Assembly (NCBI RefSeq): GCF_009604455.1
Contig: NZ_WEGL01000003.1
Location: forward strand, 682,001-746,000
DNA from: Streptomyces sp. RB17
Lineage (GTDB): Bacteria; Actinomycetota; Actinomycetes; Streptomycetales; Streptomycetaceae
Length of the DNA stretch: 64,000 nucleotides
Reading direction: 5' to 3'
The position numbers and the translations under genes are program-made. Shown piece after piece: positions 16,048 through 24,176 of this stretch. How positions within the stretch are numbered: position 1 is the stretch's first letter; every line of letters starts with the position of its first letter. The notes under the pieces are model-generated. The model made no database searches. It was not told the origin of the DNA and was given only the letters and a program-made list of their open reading frames with translations.

Positions 16048-16500
16048 TCACGCCTCCTCGGCCGCGCGGGCCACGAGCTTGGTCCAGGCGGTCACGACGT
16101 GCTCGCCCGCCTCGTCGTGCACCTCGCCGCGGATGTCCAGGATGTCGTTGCCCGCGAGCGACTTGATGCCCTCGATGGTGGAGGTGACCGTGAGCCGGTC
16201 GCCGGCGCGCACCGGGCGGCTGTAGGCGAACTTCTGGTCGCCGTGCACCACGCGGCTGTAGTCGAGGCCGAGCTGCGGGTCCTCGACGATCTGCCCCGCG
16301 GCCGGGAAGGTGATGGCGAACACGAAGGTCGGCGGGGCGATCACATCGGAATGACCGAACGCCTTCGCGGCCTCCGGGTCCGTGTAGACCGGGTTGGTCT
16401 CGCCCACCGCCTCGGCGAACTCGCGGATCTTCTCCCGGCCCACCTCGTAGGGCGCTGTGGGCGGGTAGGTCCGTCCTACGAAGGACTGGTCGAGCGCCAT
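16048..16500 (-). CDS. MaoC-like dehydratase partner, HadA-like (UPF0336 family)
   Basis: The 150-residue protein starts MALDQSFVGRTYPPTAPYEV and has EKIREFAEAVGETNPVYTD and VVHGDQKFAYSRPVRAGDRL. It lacks the catalytic GDxNPxH of its partner, as expected for the substrate-binding half of a HadAB heterodimer. It is downstream of rpmG and two tRNA genes, the same order I recall around hadA in mycobacteria. Confidence 0.87.
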   Translation of the reverse strand: MALDQSFVGRTYPPTAPYEVGREKIREFAEAVGETNPVYTDPEAAKAFGHSDVIAPPTFVFAITFPAAGQIVEDPQLGLDYSRVVHGDQKFAYSRPVRAGDRLTVTSTIEGIKSLAGNDILDIRGEVHDEAGEHVVTAWTKLVARAAEEA

Positions 16501-16685
16501 GGCCCGGCACCTCCTGATGTCTGCTGTGATGGCCCCAAATTAGCCCGAATCCCGCCGGGGAATGCGCGGGGGGACGGTCGAGGCGCGCCCGCCGAAACGC
16601 GGGTGAAGCCGAAGCGCCGCCGAAGCCGAGCGCCCGTACGGCACGAGGCACCGATGGAGCGGTGGGGCGGTGGGGCGGTGAAACG

Positions 16686-16723
16686 CCGCGAGGCCGCCCC
16701 CTCGGAAGGGGACGGCCTCGCGG
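16686..16723 (-). terminator. Stem-loop terminator after rpmG
   Basis: CCGCGAGGCCG (16686-16696) pairs perfectly with CGGCCTCGCGG (16713-16723), with an inner CCCC/GGGG extension. It begins 11 bases after the rpmG stop. Confidence 0.75.
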
Positions 16724-16733
16724 ACGAGCCTGT

Positions 16734-16898
16734 TTATCGCGTCTCGCGGTGCGCGGTGTGCGCATTGCAGCGAGGGCAGTGCTTCTTCATCTCAAGGCGA
16801 TCCGGGTTGTTACGCCGGTTCTTCTTGGTGATGTAGTTCCGCTCCTTGCACTCCACGCAGGCCAGCGTGATCTTCGGGCGGACGTCGGTGGCAGCCAC
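16734..16898 (-). CDS. rpmG: 50S ribosomal protein L33, zinc-ribbon form
   Basis: The 54-residue protein starts at GTG (MAATDVRPKITLACVECKER) and has the two CxxC pairs, CVEC and CPRC, that bind zinc. It is therefore the C-plus version; many Streptomyces also carry a cysteine-free paralogue elsewhere that is induced by zinc starvation. The first gene after tRNA-Thr and tRNA-Met, it may share their transcript. Confidence 0.96.
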   Translation of the reverse strand: MAATDVRPKITLACVECKERNYITKKNRRNNPDRLEMKKHCPRCNAHTAHRETR

Positions 16899-16988
16899 GT
16901 GAGTGCTCCTAAGACGAACGGGTGGACTAATTCAACGCAAGAAAGAGTAGCCGATCGAAGGACCGACCCCGCAATCGGCTACTGTGAG

Positions 16989-17061
16989 TAGCGGTGACCG
17001 GACTTGAACCGGTGACACAGCGATTATGAGCCGCTTGCTCTACCGACTGAGCTACACCGCT
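16989..17061 (-). tRNA. tRNA-Met (anticodon CAT, elongator type)
   Basis: The 73-base cloverleaf has acceptor AGCGGTG/CACCGCT, anticodon stem AGCGG/TCGCT with loop CTCATAA, and T-arm ACCGGTTCAAGTCCGGT. The first base pair is A-T and the anticodon stem lacks the GGG/CCC of initiators, so it is an elongator. Confidence 0.96.
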
Positions 17062-17107
17062 GCGGTGCGATCGGGCTCCACCTTTCGGCAGGTACCTCTC
17101 ACACCAG

Positions 17108-17180
17108 AGCCCCAAAACGGAATCGAACCGTTGACCTTCTCCTTACCATGGAGACGCTCTGCCGACTGAGCTATTGGGGC
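17108..17180 (-). tRNA. tRNA-Thr (anticodon GGT)
   Basis: The 73-base cloverleaf has acceptor GCCCCAA/TTGGGGC, anticodon stem TCTCC/GGAGA with loop ATGGTAA, and T-arm AACGGTTCGATTCCGTT. It lies 46 bases upstream of tRNA-Met on the same strand. Confidence 0.97.
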
Positions 17181-17191
17181 GAGCGATGAAG

Positions 17192-17221
17192 ACATTACAC
17201 GGTCCGCCGCCGTTCACCCAA
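17192..17221 (-). promoter_or_regulatory. Promoter of the tRNA-Thr/tRNA-Met/rpmG transcript
   Basis: On the minus strand, TTGGGT (17221-17216) and TAATGT (17197-17192) are spaced by 18 bases. Transcription would start about 5 bases before the mature 5' end of tRNA-Thr. Confidence 0.65.
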
Positions 17222-17637
17222 ATCCGTATCCGGCAGCCCGCGACAACGCCCTCCCAAGGTCCGCAGCGGCCTCATGAGCCGCAGGCGGGGCGGACGGGCA
17301 GGAGGCGATCGCCCAGGGCCGGCGGGCGTGGACCGATCGCCGAGTGCCCCGTGGCCCGTGGCCCGTGGAACGAAAGCGACGGCACACGCGCGTGGACGTC
17401 GTCGGGAAGGTCGTCGGCGGGTGGGCGGCGGGCGCCACGCGGGTGGGCGACAGGAGTCACGGTGGGTGGGCCACACGTGTACGCCAAGGGTGGACCACAC
17501 CGGTACGACTATTGCGCCCTTGCGCGCCCGGCGCCGCTCGCCACCCTAGGCTCGACTCGCTCTGCGTGATCTTGGCGCCCGCGCCCCCGGTGTCTCACGC
17601 AGGCCCGCCCGAGCCCCCGCCCCCATCCTGGAGCGCG
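17222..17637 (+). other. Intergenic region without a gene (416 bp)
   Basis: No gene is supported here. The open frame that extends the amidohydrolase upstream has no family similarity. A TAGGCT hexamer at 17547-17552 could be the -10 of the downstream gene, but no -35 at the right distance is seen. Confidence 0.4.
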
Positions 17638-18903
17638 ATGCCCGACAGTCAGCCGCAGCCCCACCCGCCGTCGAACTCCTCGGGATCCTCGGGCCAGTCC
17701 GACCCGGCCGCCCTGCTGCTGTGCGGGGCGCAACTCACCGACGGCCGGACGGTGGACGTACGGCTGGGCCGCGGGCGCATCGAGGCGGTGGGCACGGCCG
17801 GCAGTCTGGCGCCGGGCCCCGCCCGGACGGGCGCCACGCGCGTGGACCTGAACGGCTATCTGCTCCTGCCGGCCCCGGCCGAACCGCACGCCCACGCTGA
17901 TGCCGCACTGTCCGCCGAGCGCTCCGGGCCGGTGTCGTACGCCCCCGGGGACGTCCAGCGCCGGGCGACGGAGGCGGCCCTGCTGCAGCTCGGCCATGGG
18001 GCGACGGCGGCACGCGCGCACGTGCGCGTGGGCGACGTACAAGGGCTCGGCGCGCTGGGCGCCGTCCTGCAGGCGCGGCGCTCGCTGCGGGGGCTCGCCG
18101 AGCTGACGACGGTCGCGATGCCAAGGCTGCTGACCGGGGTGGCCGGAGCCGACGGGCTGGCGATGCTGCGCGACGCGGTCAAGATGGGCGCGTCCGTGGT
18201 GGGCGGCTGCCCCGACCTGGACCCCGATCCCACGGGCTATGTGGAGACCGTGCTTGAGGTGGCCTCCGAGCACGGCTGCCCGGTGGACCTGCACACGGAC
18301 GCCTCCGACCCGGCCCGGTTGTCCCGGCTCGCGGCCATGGCCGGGGGCCTGCGCCCCGGCGTGACGATCGGTCCGTGCGCCGGTCTCGCCCGCCTCCCCG
18401 CCGAGGCCGCCGCCCGCGCCGCCGACCAACTCGCGGCGGCAGGTGTGATGGTCGTATGTCTGCCCCAGGGCGGCTGCTGCGGAACCGACCGCCGGGGCGC
18501 CGCCCCGGTACGGCTGCTGCGCGCGGCCGGGGTGCGCGTGTCGGCCGGCAGCGGCGCCCTGCGCGACGCCTCCAACCCCGTCGGGCGCGGTGACCCCCTG
18601 GAAGCGGCCTACCTCCTCGCCTCCGCCCACGGCCTGCGCCCGGAGGACGCCTACGACGCCGTGAGCACCTCGGCCCGCGCGATGCTGGGCCTGCCGGAGG
18701 TACGCGTGGAGGCCGGCTTCCCCGCAGACCTCCTCGCCGTACGCGGCAACCGCCTGGCCGGCGCCCTGTCCCTCGCCTACAGCCGGATCGTGGTCCACCG
18801 GGGCCGAGTGGTGGCCCGCACGAGCGCGGTACGCGAGTACTGCAACTCGGCGGCCACCGCGGAACTCGGGTTGCCGCGACAGGGGCGGGGCGAGTTGTCG
18901 TGA
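17638..18903 (+). CDS. Amidohydrolase family protein (cytosine deaminase-like)
   Basis: The 421-residue protein has a Pro/Ser-rich start, a small N-terminal beta domain (ADGRTVDV-like strands through LNGYLLLPAPAEPHAHADAA), a metal-dependent TIM-barrel core and a C-terminal beta return (FPADLLAVRGNRL). EPHAHAD supplies the HxH ligands, VDLHTDASD the third ligand region, and AGSGALRDASNPVG the late loop, where the usual catalytic Asp appears in altered context. The ATG at 17638 is preceded by GGAG. The substrate is unknown; similarity is to cytosine deaminase and related cyclic amidohydrolases. Confidence 0.82.
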   Translation: MPDSQPQPHPPSNSSGSSGQSDPAALLLCGAQLTDGRTVDVRLGRGRIEAVGTAGSLAPGPARTGATRVDLNGYLLLPAPAEPHAHADAALSAERSGPVSYAPGDVQRRATEAALLQLGHGATAARAHVRVGDVQGLGALGAVLQARRSLRGLAELTTVAMPRLLTGVAGADGLAMLRDAVKMGASVVGGCPDLDPDPTGYVETVLEVASEHGCPVDLHTDASDPARLSRLAAMAGGLRPGVTIGPCAGLARLPAEAAARAADQLAAAGVMVVCLPQGGCCGTDRRGAAPVRLLRAAGVRVSAGSGALRDASNPVGRGDPLEAAYLLASAHGLRPEDAYDAVSTSARAMLGLPEVRVEAGFPADLLAVRGNRLAGALSLAYSRIVVHRGRVVARTSAVREYCNSAATAELGLPRQGRGELS

Positions 18904-19029
18904 GGGGGCGCGGTCGGAGGCGCGTGGTGAGGGGGTGGCGGTTGAGGTGGGTGCGGTCTGAGGTGGGGGCCGGGGGCGCGCGGGTGAGTGTGCGCGCCGG
19001 GCGTGATCCCGTGGGCCCACGGCGCAGGG

Positions 19030-19090
19030 GTGTGGGTGCATGGGCGGGCGTGTGGGTGCACGGCGCGGGCCCGTAGGTGCACGGCGTGGC
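19030..19090. repeat. Imperfect 20-21 bp tandem repeat
   Basis: Three adjacent imperfect copies of a GTGTGGGTGCACGGCGNGGC-like unit lie at 19030-19049, 19050-19070 and 19071-19090, followed by a half copy. They fall in the G-rich gap (18904-19194) between the amidohydrolase and the next gene; nothing else is seen in that gap. Confidence 0.6.
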
Positions 19091-19194
19091 ACGGCGTGGC
19101 CCTGTGGGCACACATGGGCACGCGCCCGGCGCGTTCCTGCCACGCCGGTCAACTCGTGCGGCGGATGCGCACCTTCCGGCGTACGGTCGGATTC

Positions 19195-19851
19195 ATGCGC
19201 ATTGTCATCGCTGGTGGTCATGGTCAGATCGCGCTGCGGTTGGAGCGCCTGCTCGCCGCGCGCGGGGACGAGGTCGCGGGGATCATCCGCACGTCCGAAC
19301 AGGGCGACGATCTGCGGGCGGCCGGTGCCGAACCGGTGCTGCTCGACCTGGAGTCCGCCTCGGTGGAGGAGGTCGCGGCGCACCTGCAGGGCGCCGACGC
19401 GGCGGTCTTCGCGGCCGGCGCGGGCCCGGGCAGCGGGGCGGCCCGCAAGGAGACGGTGGACAGGGGCGCGGCCGTGCTGTTCGCGGACGCGGCCGTGCGC
19501 GCGGGCGTGCGCCGTTTCCTGGTCGTGTCCTCGATGGGAGCGGATCCCGCGCACCAGGGCGACGGTGTCTTCGACGCGTATCTGCGCGCCAAGGGCGAGG
19601 CGGACACGTACATCACCCGCCAGACGGCCCTGGACTGGACGATCCTGCGCCCCGGCTCGCTGACGGACGACGCCGGTACCGGTCAGGTCCGTCTGGAGGC
19701 GCACACCGGGCGCGGCGCGATCCCTCGGGACGATGTGGCCGCCGTACTCGCGGAGTTGGTGGACACCCCGGCGACGACCGGCCTGACGCTGGAGCTGATC
19801 AGCGGATCGGCGCCGGTGTCGGTCGCGGTCAAGTCGGTGGCCGGGAACTGA
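19195..19851 (+). CDS. NAD(P)-binding protein (atypical SDR family)
   Basis: The 218-residue Rossmann-fold protein has MRIVIAGGHGQIALRLERLL at the start, AGIIRTSEQGDDL after strand 2 and the FLVVSSMGAD and WTILRPGSLTDD core motifs. This is the YwnB/HSCARG-like short form without a catalytic Tyr-Lys pair. The ATG at 19195 has no clear Shine-Dalgarno; TACGGT 8 bases upstream hints at a leaderless start. The partner or substrate is unknown. Confidence 0.85.
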   Translation: MRIVIAGGHGQIALRLERLLAARGDEVAGIIRTSEQGDDLRAAGAEPVLLDLESASVEEVAAHLQGADAAVFAAGAGPGSGAARKETVDRGAAVLFADAAVRAGVRRFLVVSSMGADPAHQGDGVFDAYLRAKGEADTYITRQTALDWTILRPGSLTDDAGTGQVRLEAHTGRGAIPRDDVAAVLAELVDTPATTGLTLELISGSAPVSVAVKSVAGN

Positions 19852-19991
19852 GGCCGGTCACCGGCCGTTGAACGGACGGACCCCGCCACCGAGCCTTCAC
19901 CACCGACCGCCTGTCACACCGTCAGATCCATCCCTCTCCCCCGAATCGACCCACCCACACGCGAGTCGGCCCCCTCCGCCCCTGCGCACAC

Positions 19992-20204
19992 TCAGAACAG
20001 AGGCAGCTGCCCGGGAAACTCCGGTACGGCGTAACCGTCCAACGCCGGCTGGACAGCTTCGAGTTGGGCCTGTCGCCGTGACCCGGCGCAGGAGACGAGC
20101 TCCCCGTTCTCCCGCGCCCCGGGCGGGTCGTGCCGCGCGTAGCGTCCCGCGACGACGGCGATGTCGCGGTGGCACACAGGACAGCTTCTGCGTCGGGAGG
20201 ACAT
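19992..20204 (-). CDS. Small zinc-ribbon-like protein
   Basis: The 70-residue protein starts MSSRRRSCPVCHRDIAVVAG, with one CxxC pair and a later Cys. A single zinc knuckle or half-ribbon is possible. It is one of three small same-strand genes (19992-20869) of a kind common in Streptomyces. No function is known to me. Confidence 0.6.
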   Translation of the reverse strand: MSSRRRSCPVCHRDIAVVAGRYARHDPPGARENGELVSCAGSRRQAQLEAVQPALDGYAVPEFPGQLPLF

Positions 20205-20246
20205 GCCGTCAGTGTGCCCGCACCGCCGCCGGACGCGACACCGCTG

Positions 20247-20471
20247 TCACGTACGGGTCTCGGCTTCCCAGCGGTCGGGGCCCGCCCCACGCCAGTCGAT
20301 CAGCGGCGAGTCGGCCACCTGCTCCGGCTCGATCTCCAGCCCCGCGCGGCGCAGGAACTCCACCAGGTCCCCCACGTTGTGGGCCAGGCCGAGGATCTCG
20401 CCGTCCACCCGGACCCGGCGGCCGCCGGTCGGGGACGGCAGGTGCACGATGATGGGTCGTTTCCCGGCCAT
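20247..20471 (-). CDS. Small protein of unknown function
   Basis: The 74-residue protein starts MAGKRPIIVHLPSPTGGRRV and ends ADSPLIDWRGAGPDRWEAET. No cysteine, signal peptide or membrane segment is seen. It lies 42 bases upstream of the zinc-ribbon gene and 44 bases downstream of the DUF6233 gene, so the three look co-transcribed. Confidence 0.6.
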   Translation of the reverse strand: MAGKRPIIVHLPSPTGGRRVRVDGEILGLAHNVGDLVEFLRRAGLEIEPEQVADSPLIDWRGAGPDRWEAETRT

Positions 20472-20515
20472 GGCTCCAGCATCGTCCGGACCGCCCGGGC
20501 CCGCACCCGGACCGG

Positions 20516-20869
20516 TCATTCCAGTATTCCCAGTGCGGTGTCGGGGCGGCACAGCGGGCATGGGTCGACATCTCCTTCGGTGAGGGCGTGTACCGCCTCG
20601 TCCCGGCTGATCCCCTTGGCGCGCCCGCCGGCGCTCGTACAGCCGCCGACGTGGACGTACACCGTGGTGCGGCCGTTCAGGCCGCGCTCGATCAGCCAGT
20701 CCGGAGCGGCCTGCCGGACGGTGAGGCGGCGCTGCCGTTCGGCCTCCCGGCGTTCTTCGTCCGCGATCCACCGGTCCATCAGGGCGAGCTGCCGCGCGGC
20801 CTGATGTTCGACGACGCGGCGGGCGAAACGCAGCATGTCGAGACGCGTCAGCGGACGTTCATCGTTCAC
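20516..20869 (-). CDS. DUF6233-like Streptomyces protein
   Basis: The 117-residue protein has an N-terminal amphipathic helix (RQLALMDRWIADEERREAER) followed by APDWLIERGLNGR, VYVHVGGCTSAG and CPLCRPDTALGILE, the signature order of DUF6233 proteins found in many copies in Streptomyces. The GTG at 20869 is the most likely start, though its ribosome site is weak. Function is unknown. Confidence 0.75.
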   Translation of the reverse strand: MNDERPLTRLDMLRFARRVVEHQAARQLALMDRWIADEERREAERQRRLTVRQAAPDWLIERGLNGRTTVYVHVGGCTSAGGRAKGISRDEAVHALTEGDVDPCPLCRPDTALGILE

Positions 20870-21180
20870 GTGTTCGATTCTAGTGAAGAGACCCGGAAGT
20901 GCGACCAGTGGGATGCGGCCACTGCGACCGTCCTGCGGCAACGAAGGCTGAGGAACTCGCGCCGGCCCACCCGCCGACGGGGTGGCGTTCTTGCACCTCG
21001 ACGACGCCACTCGCCCGGCGGCAGTGAACCTGCGGTAGCGCCCGCTCGCGGCGAGCTGACGGAGGCCGGGCGAACACTGCCTCGATCGTTGAGACGCAGG
21101 TCACATCCGTTCCTGTCACAGGGTGCGGGGCCGCCCTGTCCTAGAGGGCGTACGAACCGGCAACCACCCAGGAGTACACC
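20870..21180. other. Divergent intergenic region (311 bp)
   Basis: No gene is seen. The region separates the small-ORF group from the AhpD-like gene and should hold both promoters. The stretch 21100-21180 contains GTTCCTGTCACAGGGTG and an AGGAG ribosome site 6 bases before the GTG at 21181. Confidence 0.4.
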
Positions 21181-21663
21181 GTGGAAGCTCGTCTGAACGT
21201 CATGGCCGCACCGGTCGCGGCCAAGGCCATGAAGCACATCATCGCCGCGGGCATGGCGCTCTCGGAGTCGACCGTGCCGGCCTCGACGCGCGAACTGATG
21301 ATGCTCCGCGCCAGCCAGATCAACGGCTGTGCCGGATGCATCGACATGCACACCAAGGAAGCCACCGCGGCCGGCGAGAGCGCCGTACGCCTCCACCTGG
21401 TCGCCGCCTGGCGGGAGGCCAAGGTCTTCACCGACGCCGAGCGCGCCGCGCTGGAGCTGACGGAGCAGGGCACCCGCATCGCCGACGCGGCCGGCGGCGT
21501 CCCCGACGAGGTCTGGGCGAACGCGGCCAAGTACTACGACGAGGACCAGCTCGCCGACCTGGTGGCCCAGATCGCCGTCATCAACGCCTTCAACCGCGGA
21601 AACGTCATCACCCAGCAGCCCGCCGGCGACTACGAGGCGGGAATGATCGCCAAGTTCCACTGA
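21181..21663 (+). CDS. AhpD/carboxymuconolactone decarboxylase family peroxidase-like protein
   Basis: The 160-residue, all-helical protein has the redox motif GCAGCIDMH (Cys50, Cys53, His57) preceded by LMMLRASQIN, as in AhpD-like alkylhydroperoxidases. The active-site cysteines are both present, so thiol-dependent peroxide reduction is plausible. The start is GTG with GGAG 6 bases upstream. It is monocistronic and ends before a perfect 20-bp hairpin. No AhpC gene is next to it. Confidence 0.9.
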   Translation: MEARLNVMAAPVAAKAMKHIIAAGMALSESTVPASTRELMMLRASQINGCAGCIDMHTKEATAAGESAVRLHLVAAWREAKVFTDAERAALELTEQGTRIADAAGGVPDEVWANAAKYYDEDQLADLVAQIAVINAFNRGNVITQQPAGDYEAGMIAKFH

Positions 21664-21676
21664 AGGGCCCGCAACG

Positions 21677-21720
21677 ATGAGAGCCCCGTGACCTGCTCTC
21701 GCAGGTCACGGGGCTCTCAT
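21677..21720. terminator. Bidirectional terminator between the AhpD-like gene and tRNA-Tyr
   Basis: Positions 21677-21696 pair perfectly over 20 bp with 21701-21720 around a TCTC loop. It serves convergent genes: the AhpD-like gene on the plus strand and tRNA-Tyr on the minus strand. Confidence 0.9.
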
Positions 21721-21727
21721 TACCGTG

Positions 21728-21809
21728 TGGCGGCGCCAGGATTCGAACCTGGGAAGGCTGAGCCGGCAGATTTACAGTCTGCTCCCTTTGGCCGCTCGGG
21801 CACACCGCC
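21728..21809 (-). tRNA. tRNA-Tyr (anticodon GTA)
   Basis: The 82-base type II cloverleaf has acceptor GGCGGTG/CGCCGCC, anticodon stem GCAGA/TCTGC with loop CTGTAAA, a long variable arm (CGGCTCAGCCTTC) and T-arm CCAGGTTCGAATCCTGG. Confidence 0.96.
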
Positions 21810-22033
21810 GGGTCGGCCACCAGATCGAACCGCTCCTCGGCGGTGCTCCCTGGCGACGACGTAAACAATACCCGATACACGGGGGTGCTTCGCCACCCGA
21901 TTGATCTCCGCCCCCGGCTCGTGGGGTGGCTAGGCTGGTGCGGATGCGGCCCGGCGCCCTGCCGGGTCCGGCGGCCGCCCCGCGCACGCCGGCACGCACC
22001 CGATACGCACCCCGATACAAGGAGCCACAGGAC

Positions 22034-22522
22034 ATGGCCGACTCCAGTTTCGACATCGTCTCGAAGGTCGAGCGGCAGGAGGTCGACAACGCCCTCAACC
22101 AGGCCGCCAAGGAGATCTCGCAGCGCTACGACTTCAAGGGCGTGGGTGCCTCGATCTCGTGGTCCGGTGAAAAGATCCTCATGGAGGCCAACTCCGAGGA
22201 CCGGGTGAAGGCTGTCCTCGACGTCTTCCAGTCCAAGCTGATCAAGCGCGGCATCTCCCTGAAGGCGCTGGACGCGGGCGAGCCCCAGCTGTCCGGCAAG
22301 GAGTACAAGATCTTCGCGTCGATCGAGGAGGGCATCTCCCAGGACAACGCGAAGAAGGTGGCGAAGATCATCCGCGACGAGGGCCCGAAGGGCGTGAAGG
22401 CCCAGGTCCAGGGCGACGAACTCCGCGTCTCCTCCAAGAGCCGTGACGACCTGCAGGCCGTGATCGCGCTGCTGAAGGGCAAGGACTTCGACTTCGCGCT
22501 GCAGTTCGTCAACTACCGGTAG
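22034..22522 (+). CDS. YajQ family nucleotide-binding protein
   Basis: The 162-residue protein starts MADSSFDIVSKVERQEVDNA and has the family signatures ISQRYDFKGVGASISW and GKEYKIFASIEEGISQDNAK, ending VIALLKGKDFDFALQFVNYR. YajQ proteins have two RRM-like domains; some bind cyclic di-GMP, which is known elsewhere but unproven here. The ATG at 22034 has GGAG about 9 bases upstream. Confidence 0.94.
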   Translation: MADSSFDIVSKVERQEVDNALNQAAKEISQRYDFKGVGASISWSGEKILMEANSEDRVKAVLDVFQSKLIKRGISLKALDAGEPQLSGKEYKIFASIEEGISQDNAKKVAKIIRDEGPKGVKAQVQGDELRVSSKSRDDLQAVIALLKGKDFDFALQFVNYR

Positions 22523-22556
22523 GACTGCCGATAGGAACTACCGGTAGGAGTGCCGT
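22511..22556. repeat. Direct repeat across the yajQ stop codon
   Basis: The 20-base segment at 22511-22530, which spans the last codons and stop of yajQ, is repeated at 22537-22556 with one difference. Looser CCGTACNACCACCGGCAG-like copies follow to about 22630. Confidence 0.65.
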
Positions 22557-22635
22557 AGAAGCGCCGGTTGAACTGCCGTACAAACACCGGCAGAACGGCC
22601 GTACGACCACCGGCAGGAAACCGGCAGGACATCTG

Positions 22636-22690
22636 CGGCAGCACGGAGGGGCGGGCGCCCCCGAGCGGTGCCCGCCCCTCCGTGCTGCCG
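22636..22690 (+). terminator. Strong stem-loop terminator after yajQ
   Basis: Positions 22636-22656 and 22670-22690 pair perfectly over 21 bp around a 13-base loop. It lies 113 bases after the yajQ stop and before the permease gene. Confidence 0.85.
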
Positions 22691-22783
22691 TCGCGTGCGT
22701 TCATCGCCTGGTGACCGCGTGTTCGTGGCCTGTTGACGAGGACGATGTCAGCGGTCCAACACCCGGTTGCGGAGGTCAGTACG

Positions 22784-24046
22784 GTGCATCGCATGACACC
22801 TTCCGGCACCGCACTGCGACGCACCCTCGGCGTGCGGGACGCCGTGGTCGTCGGGCTCGGCTCGATGGTCGGGGCCGGCGTGTTCTCGGCCCTGGAGCCC
22901 GCCGCGCGCGCGGCCGGATCGGGGCTGCTTCCCGGGCTGGCGCTCGCGGCCGTCGTGGCGTACTGCAACGCCATGTCCTCCGCCCGGCTCGCCGCCCGCT
23001 ATCCGGCCTCCGGCGGCACGTACGTGTACGGACGGGAACGGCTGGGCCCCTTCTGGGGCTATCTCGCGGGCTGGGCCTTCGTGGTCGGCAAGACGGCGTC
23101 CTGCGCGGCCATGGCGCTCACCGTGGGCGCCTACGTCTGGCCGGGGCAGGCGCACGCGGTGGCGGTCGCGGCCGTGGTGGCCCTGACGGCCGTGAACTAC
23201 GGCGGGATCCAGAAGTCGGCGTGGCTGACGCGCCTGATCGTGGCGGTGGTGCTGGCCGTGCTCGCGGCCGTGGTGGTCGTGTGCCTGGCCTCCGGGCGGG
23301 CCGACGCCGGACGGCTGGGCATCGGGCTGTCGTCGGGCGCGGGCGGGGTGCTGCAGGCGGCGGGGCTGCTGTTCTTCGCGTTCGCCGGGTACGCGCGGAT
23401 CGCGACCCTCGGGGAGGAGGTACGGGATCCGGCGCGCACGATTCCGCGTGCGATCCCGTTGGCCCTGGGGATCACGCTTGTGGTGTACGCGTGCGTGGCC
23501 GTCGCGGTGCTCGCCGTCCTCGGTACGGACCGGCTGGGGCACGCGACGGCGCCGCTGGCCGACGCGGTACGGGCGGCCGGCGTGCCGGAGCTCGTGCCGG
23601 TGGTGCGGGCCGGGGCGGCGGTGGCGGCGCTCGGCTCGCTGCTCGCACTGATCCTCGGCGTGTCCCGTACGACGCTCGCCATGGCCCGGGACGGGCATCT
23701 GCCGGGGACACTGGCGGCCGTACACCCGCGTTCCCGGGTGCCGCACCGGGCGGAACTCGCCGTGGGCGCGGTGGTCGCCGTAGTGGCCGCGACGGTCGAC
23801 GTGCGCGGTGCGATCGGCTTCTCCTCCTTCGGCGTGCTCGCCTACTACGCCGTCGCCAACGCCTCGGCGTGGACCCTGAGTCCGGCCCCGTCGGCCCGCG
23901 CGACGCCCGTGCTGGGCCTGCTGGGCTGCGCCACGCTCGCCTTCGCGCTGCCCGCCGTCTCGGTGGTCGCGGGGGCGGGCGTGCTCGCGGTGGGCGTCGC
24001 GGCCTACGGCGTACGCCGGTGGGCGCGGCGACGGCACACCGAGTGA
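22784..24046 (+). CDS. APC family amino acid permease
   Basis: The 420-residue membrane transporter has about 12 hydrophobic segments. The first helices carry VVVGLGSMVGAGVFSAL, the APC substrate-backbone loop, then ASGGTYVYGRERLGPFWGYL and LFFAFAGYARIATLGEEVRD, the usual helix 6 region. The GTG at 22784 was chosen because GGAGGT lies 7 bases upstream; an ATG at 22793 is a less likely alternative. The transported amino acid or amine is not determined. Confidence 0.9.
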   Translation: MHRMTPSGTALRRTLGVRDAVVVGLGSMVGAGVFSALEPAARAAGSGLLPGLALAAVVAYCNAMSSARLAARYPASGGTYVYGRERLGPFWGYLAGWAFVVGKTASCAAMALTVGAYVWPGQAHAVAVAAVVALTAVNYGGIQKSAWLTRLIVAVVLAVLAAVVVVCLASGRADAGRLGIGLSSGAGGVLQAAGLLFFAFAGYARIATLGEEVRDPARTIPRAIPLALGITLVVYACVAVAVLAVLGTDRLGHATAPLADAVRAAGVPELVPVVRAGAAVAALGSLLALILGVSRTTLAMARDGHLPGTLAAVHPRSRVPHRAELAVGAVVAVVAATVDVRGAIGFSSFGVLAYYAVANASAWTLSPAPSARATPVLGLLGCATLAFALPAVSVVAGAGVLAVGVAAYGVRRWARRRHTE

Positions 24047-24176
24047 CGCCGAACGGGATCGTCTCCGAACGTTCCCGATCACGCCACAGGGGTGCTGCGG
24101 TTCTGCCCGAACGCCCGACGCGCTGATACTTGTGGCAGCAGGCATGCCGGCGGACCGACCTGGAGAGGTACCGATC

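Noticed and set aside
17344..17637. 98-codon N-terminal extension of the amidohydrolase
   Set aside because: The sequence is His/Arg/Trp-rich and lacks family similarity; a ribosome site is present at the internal ATG 17638.
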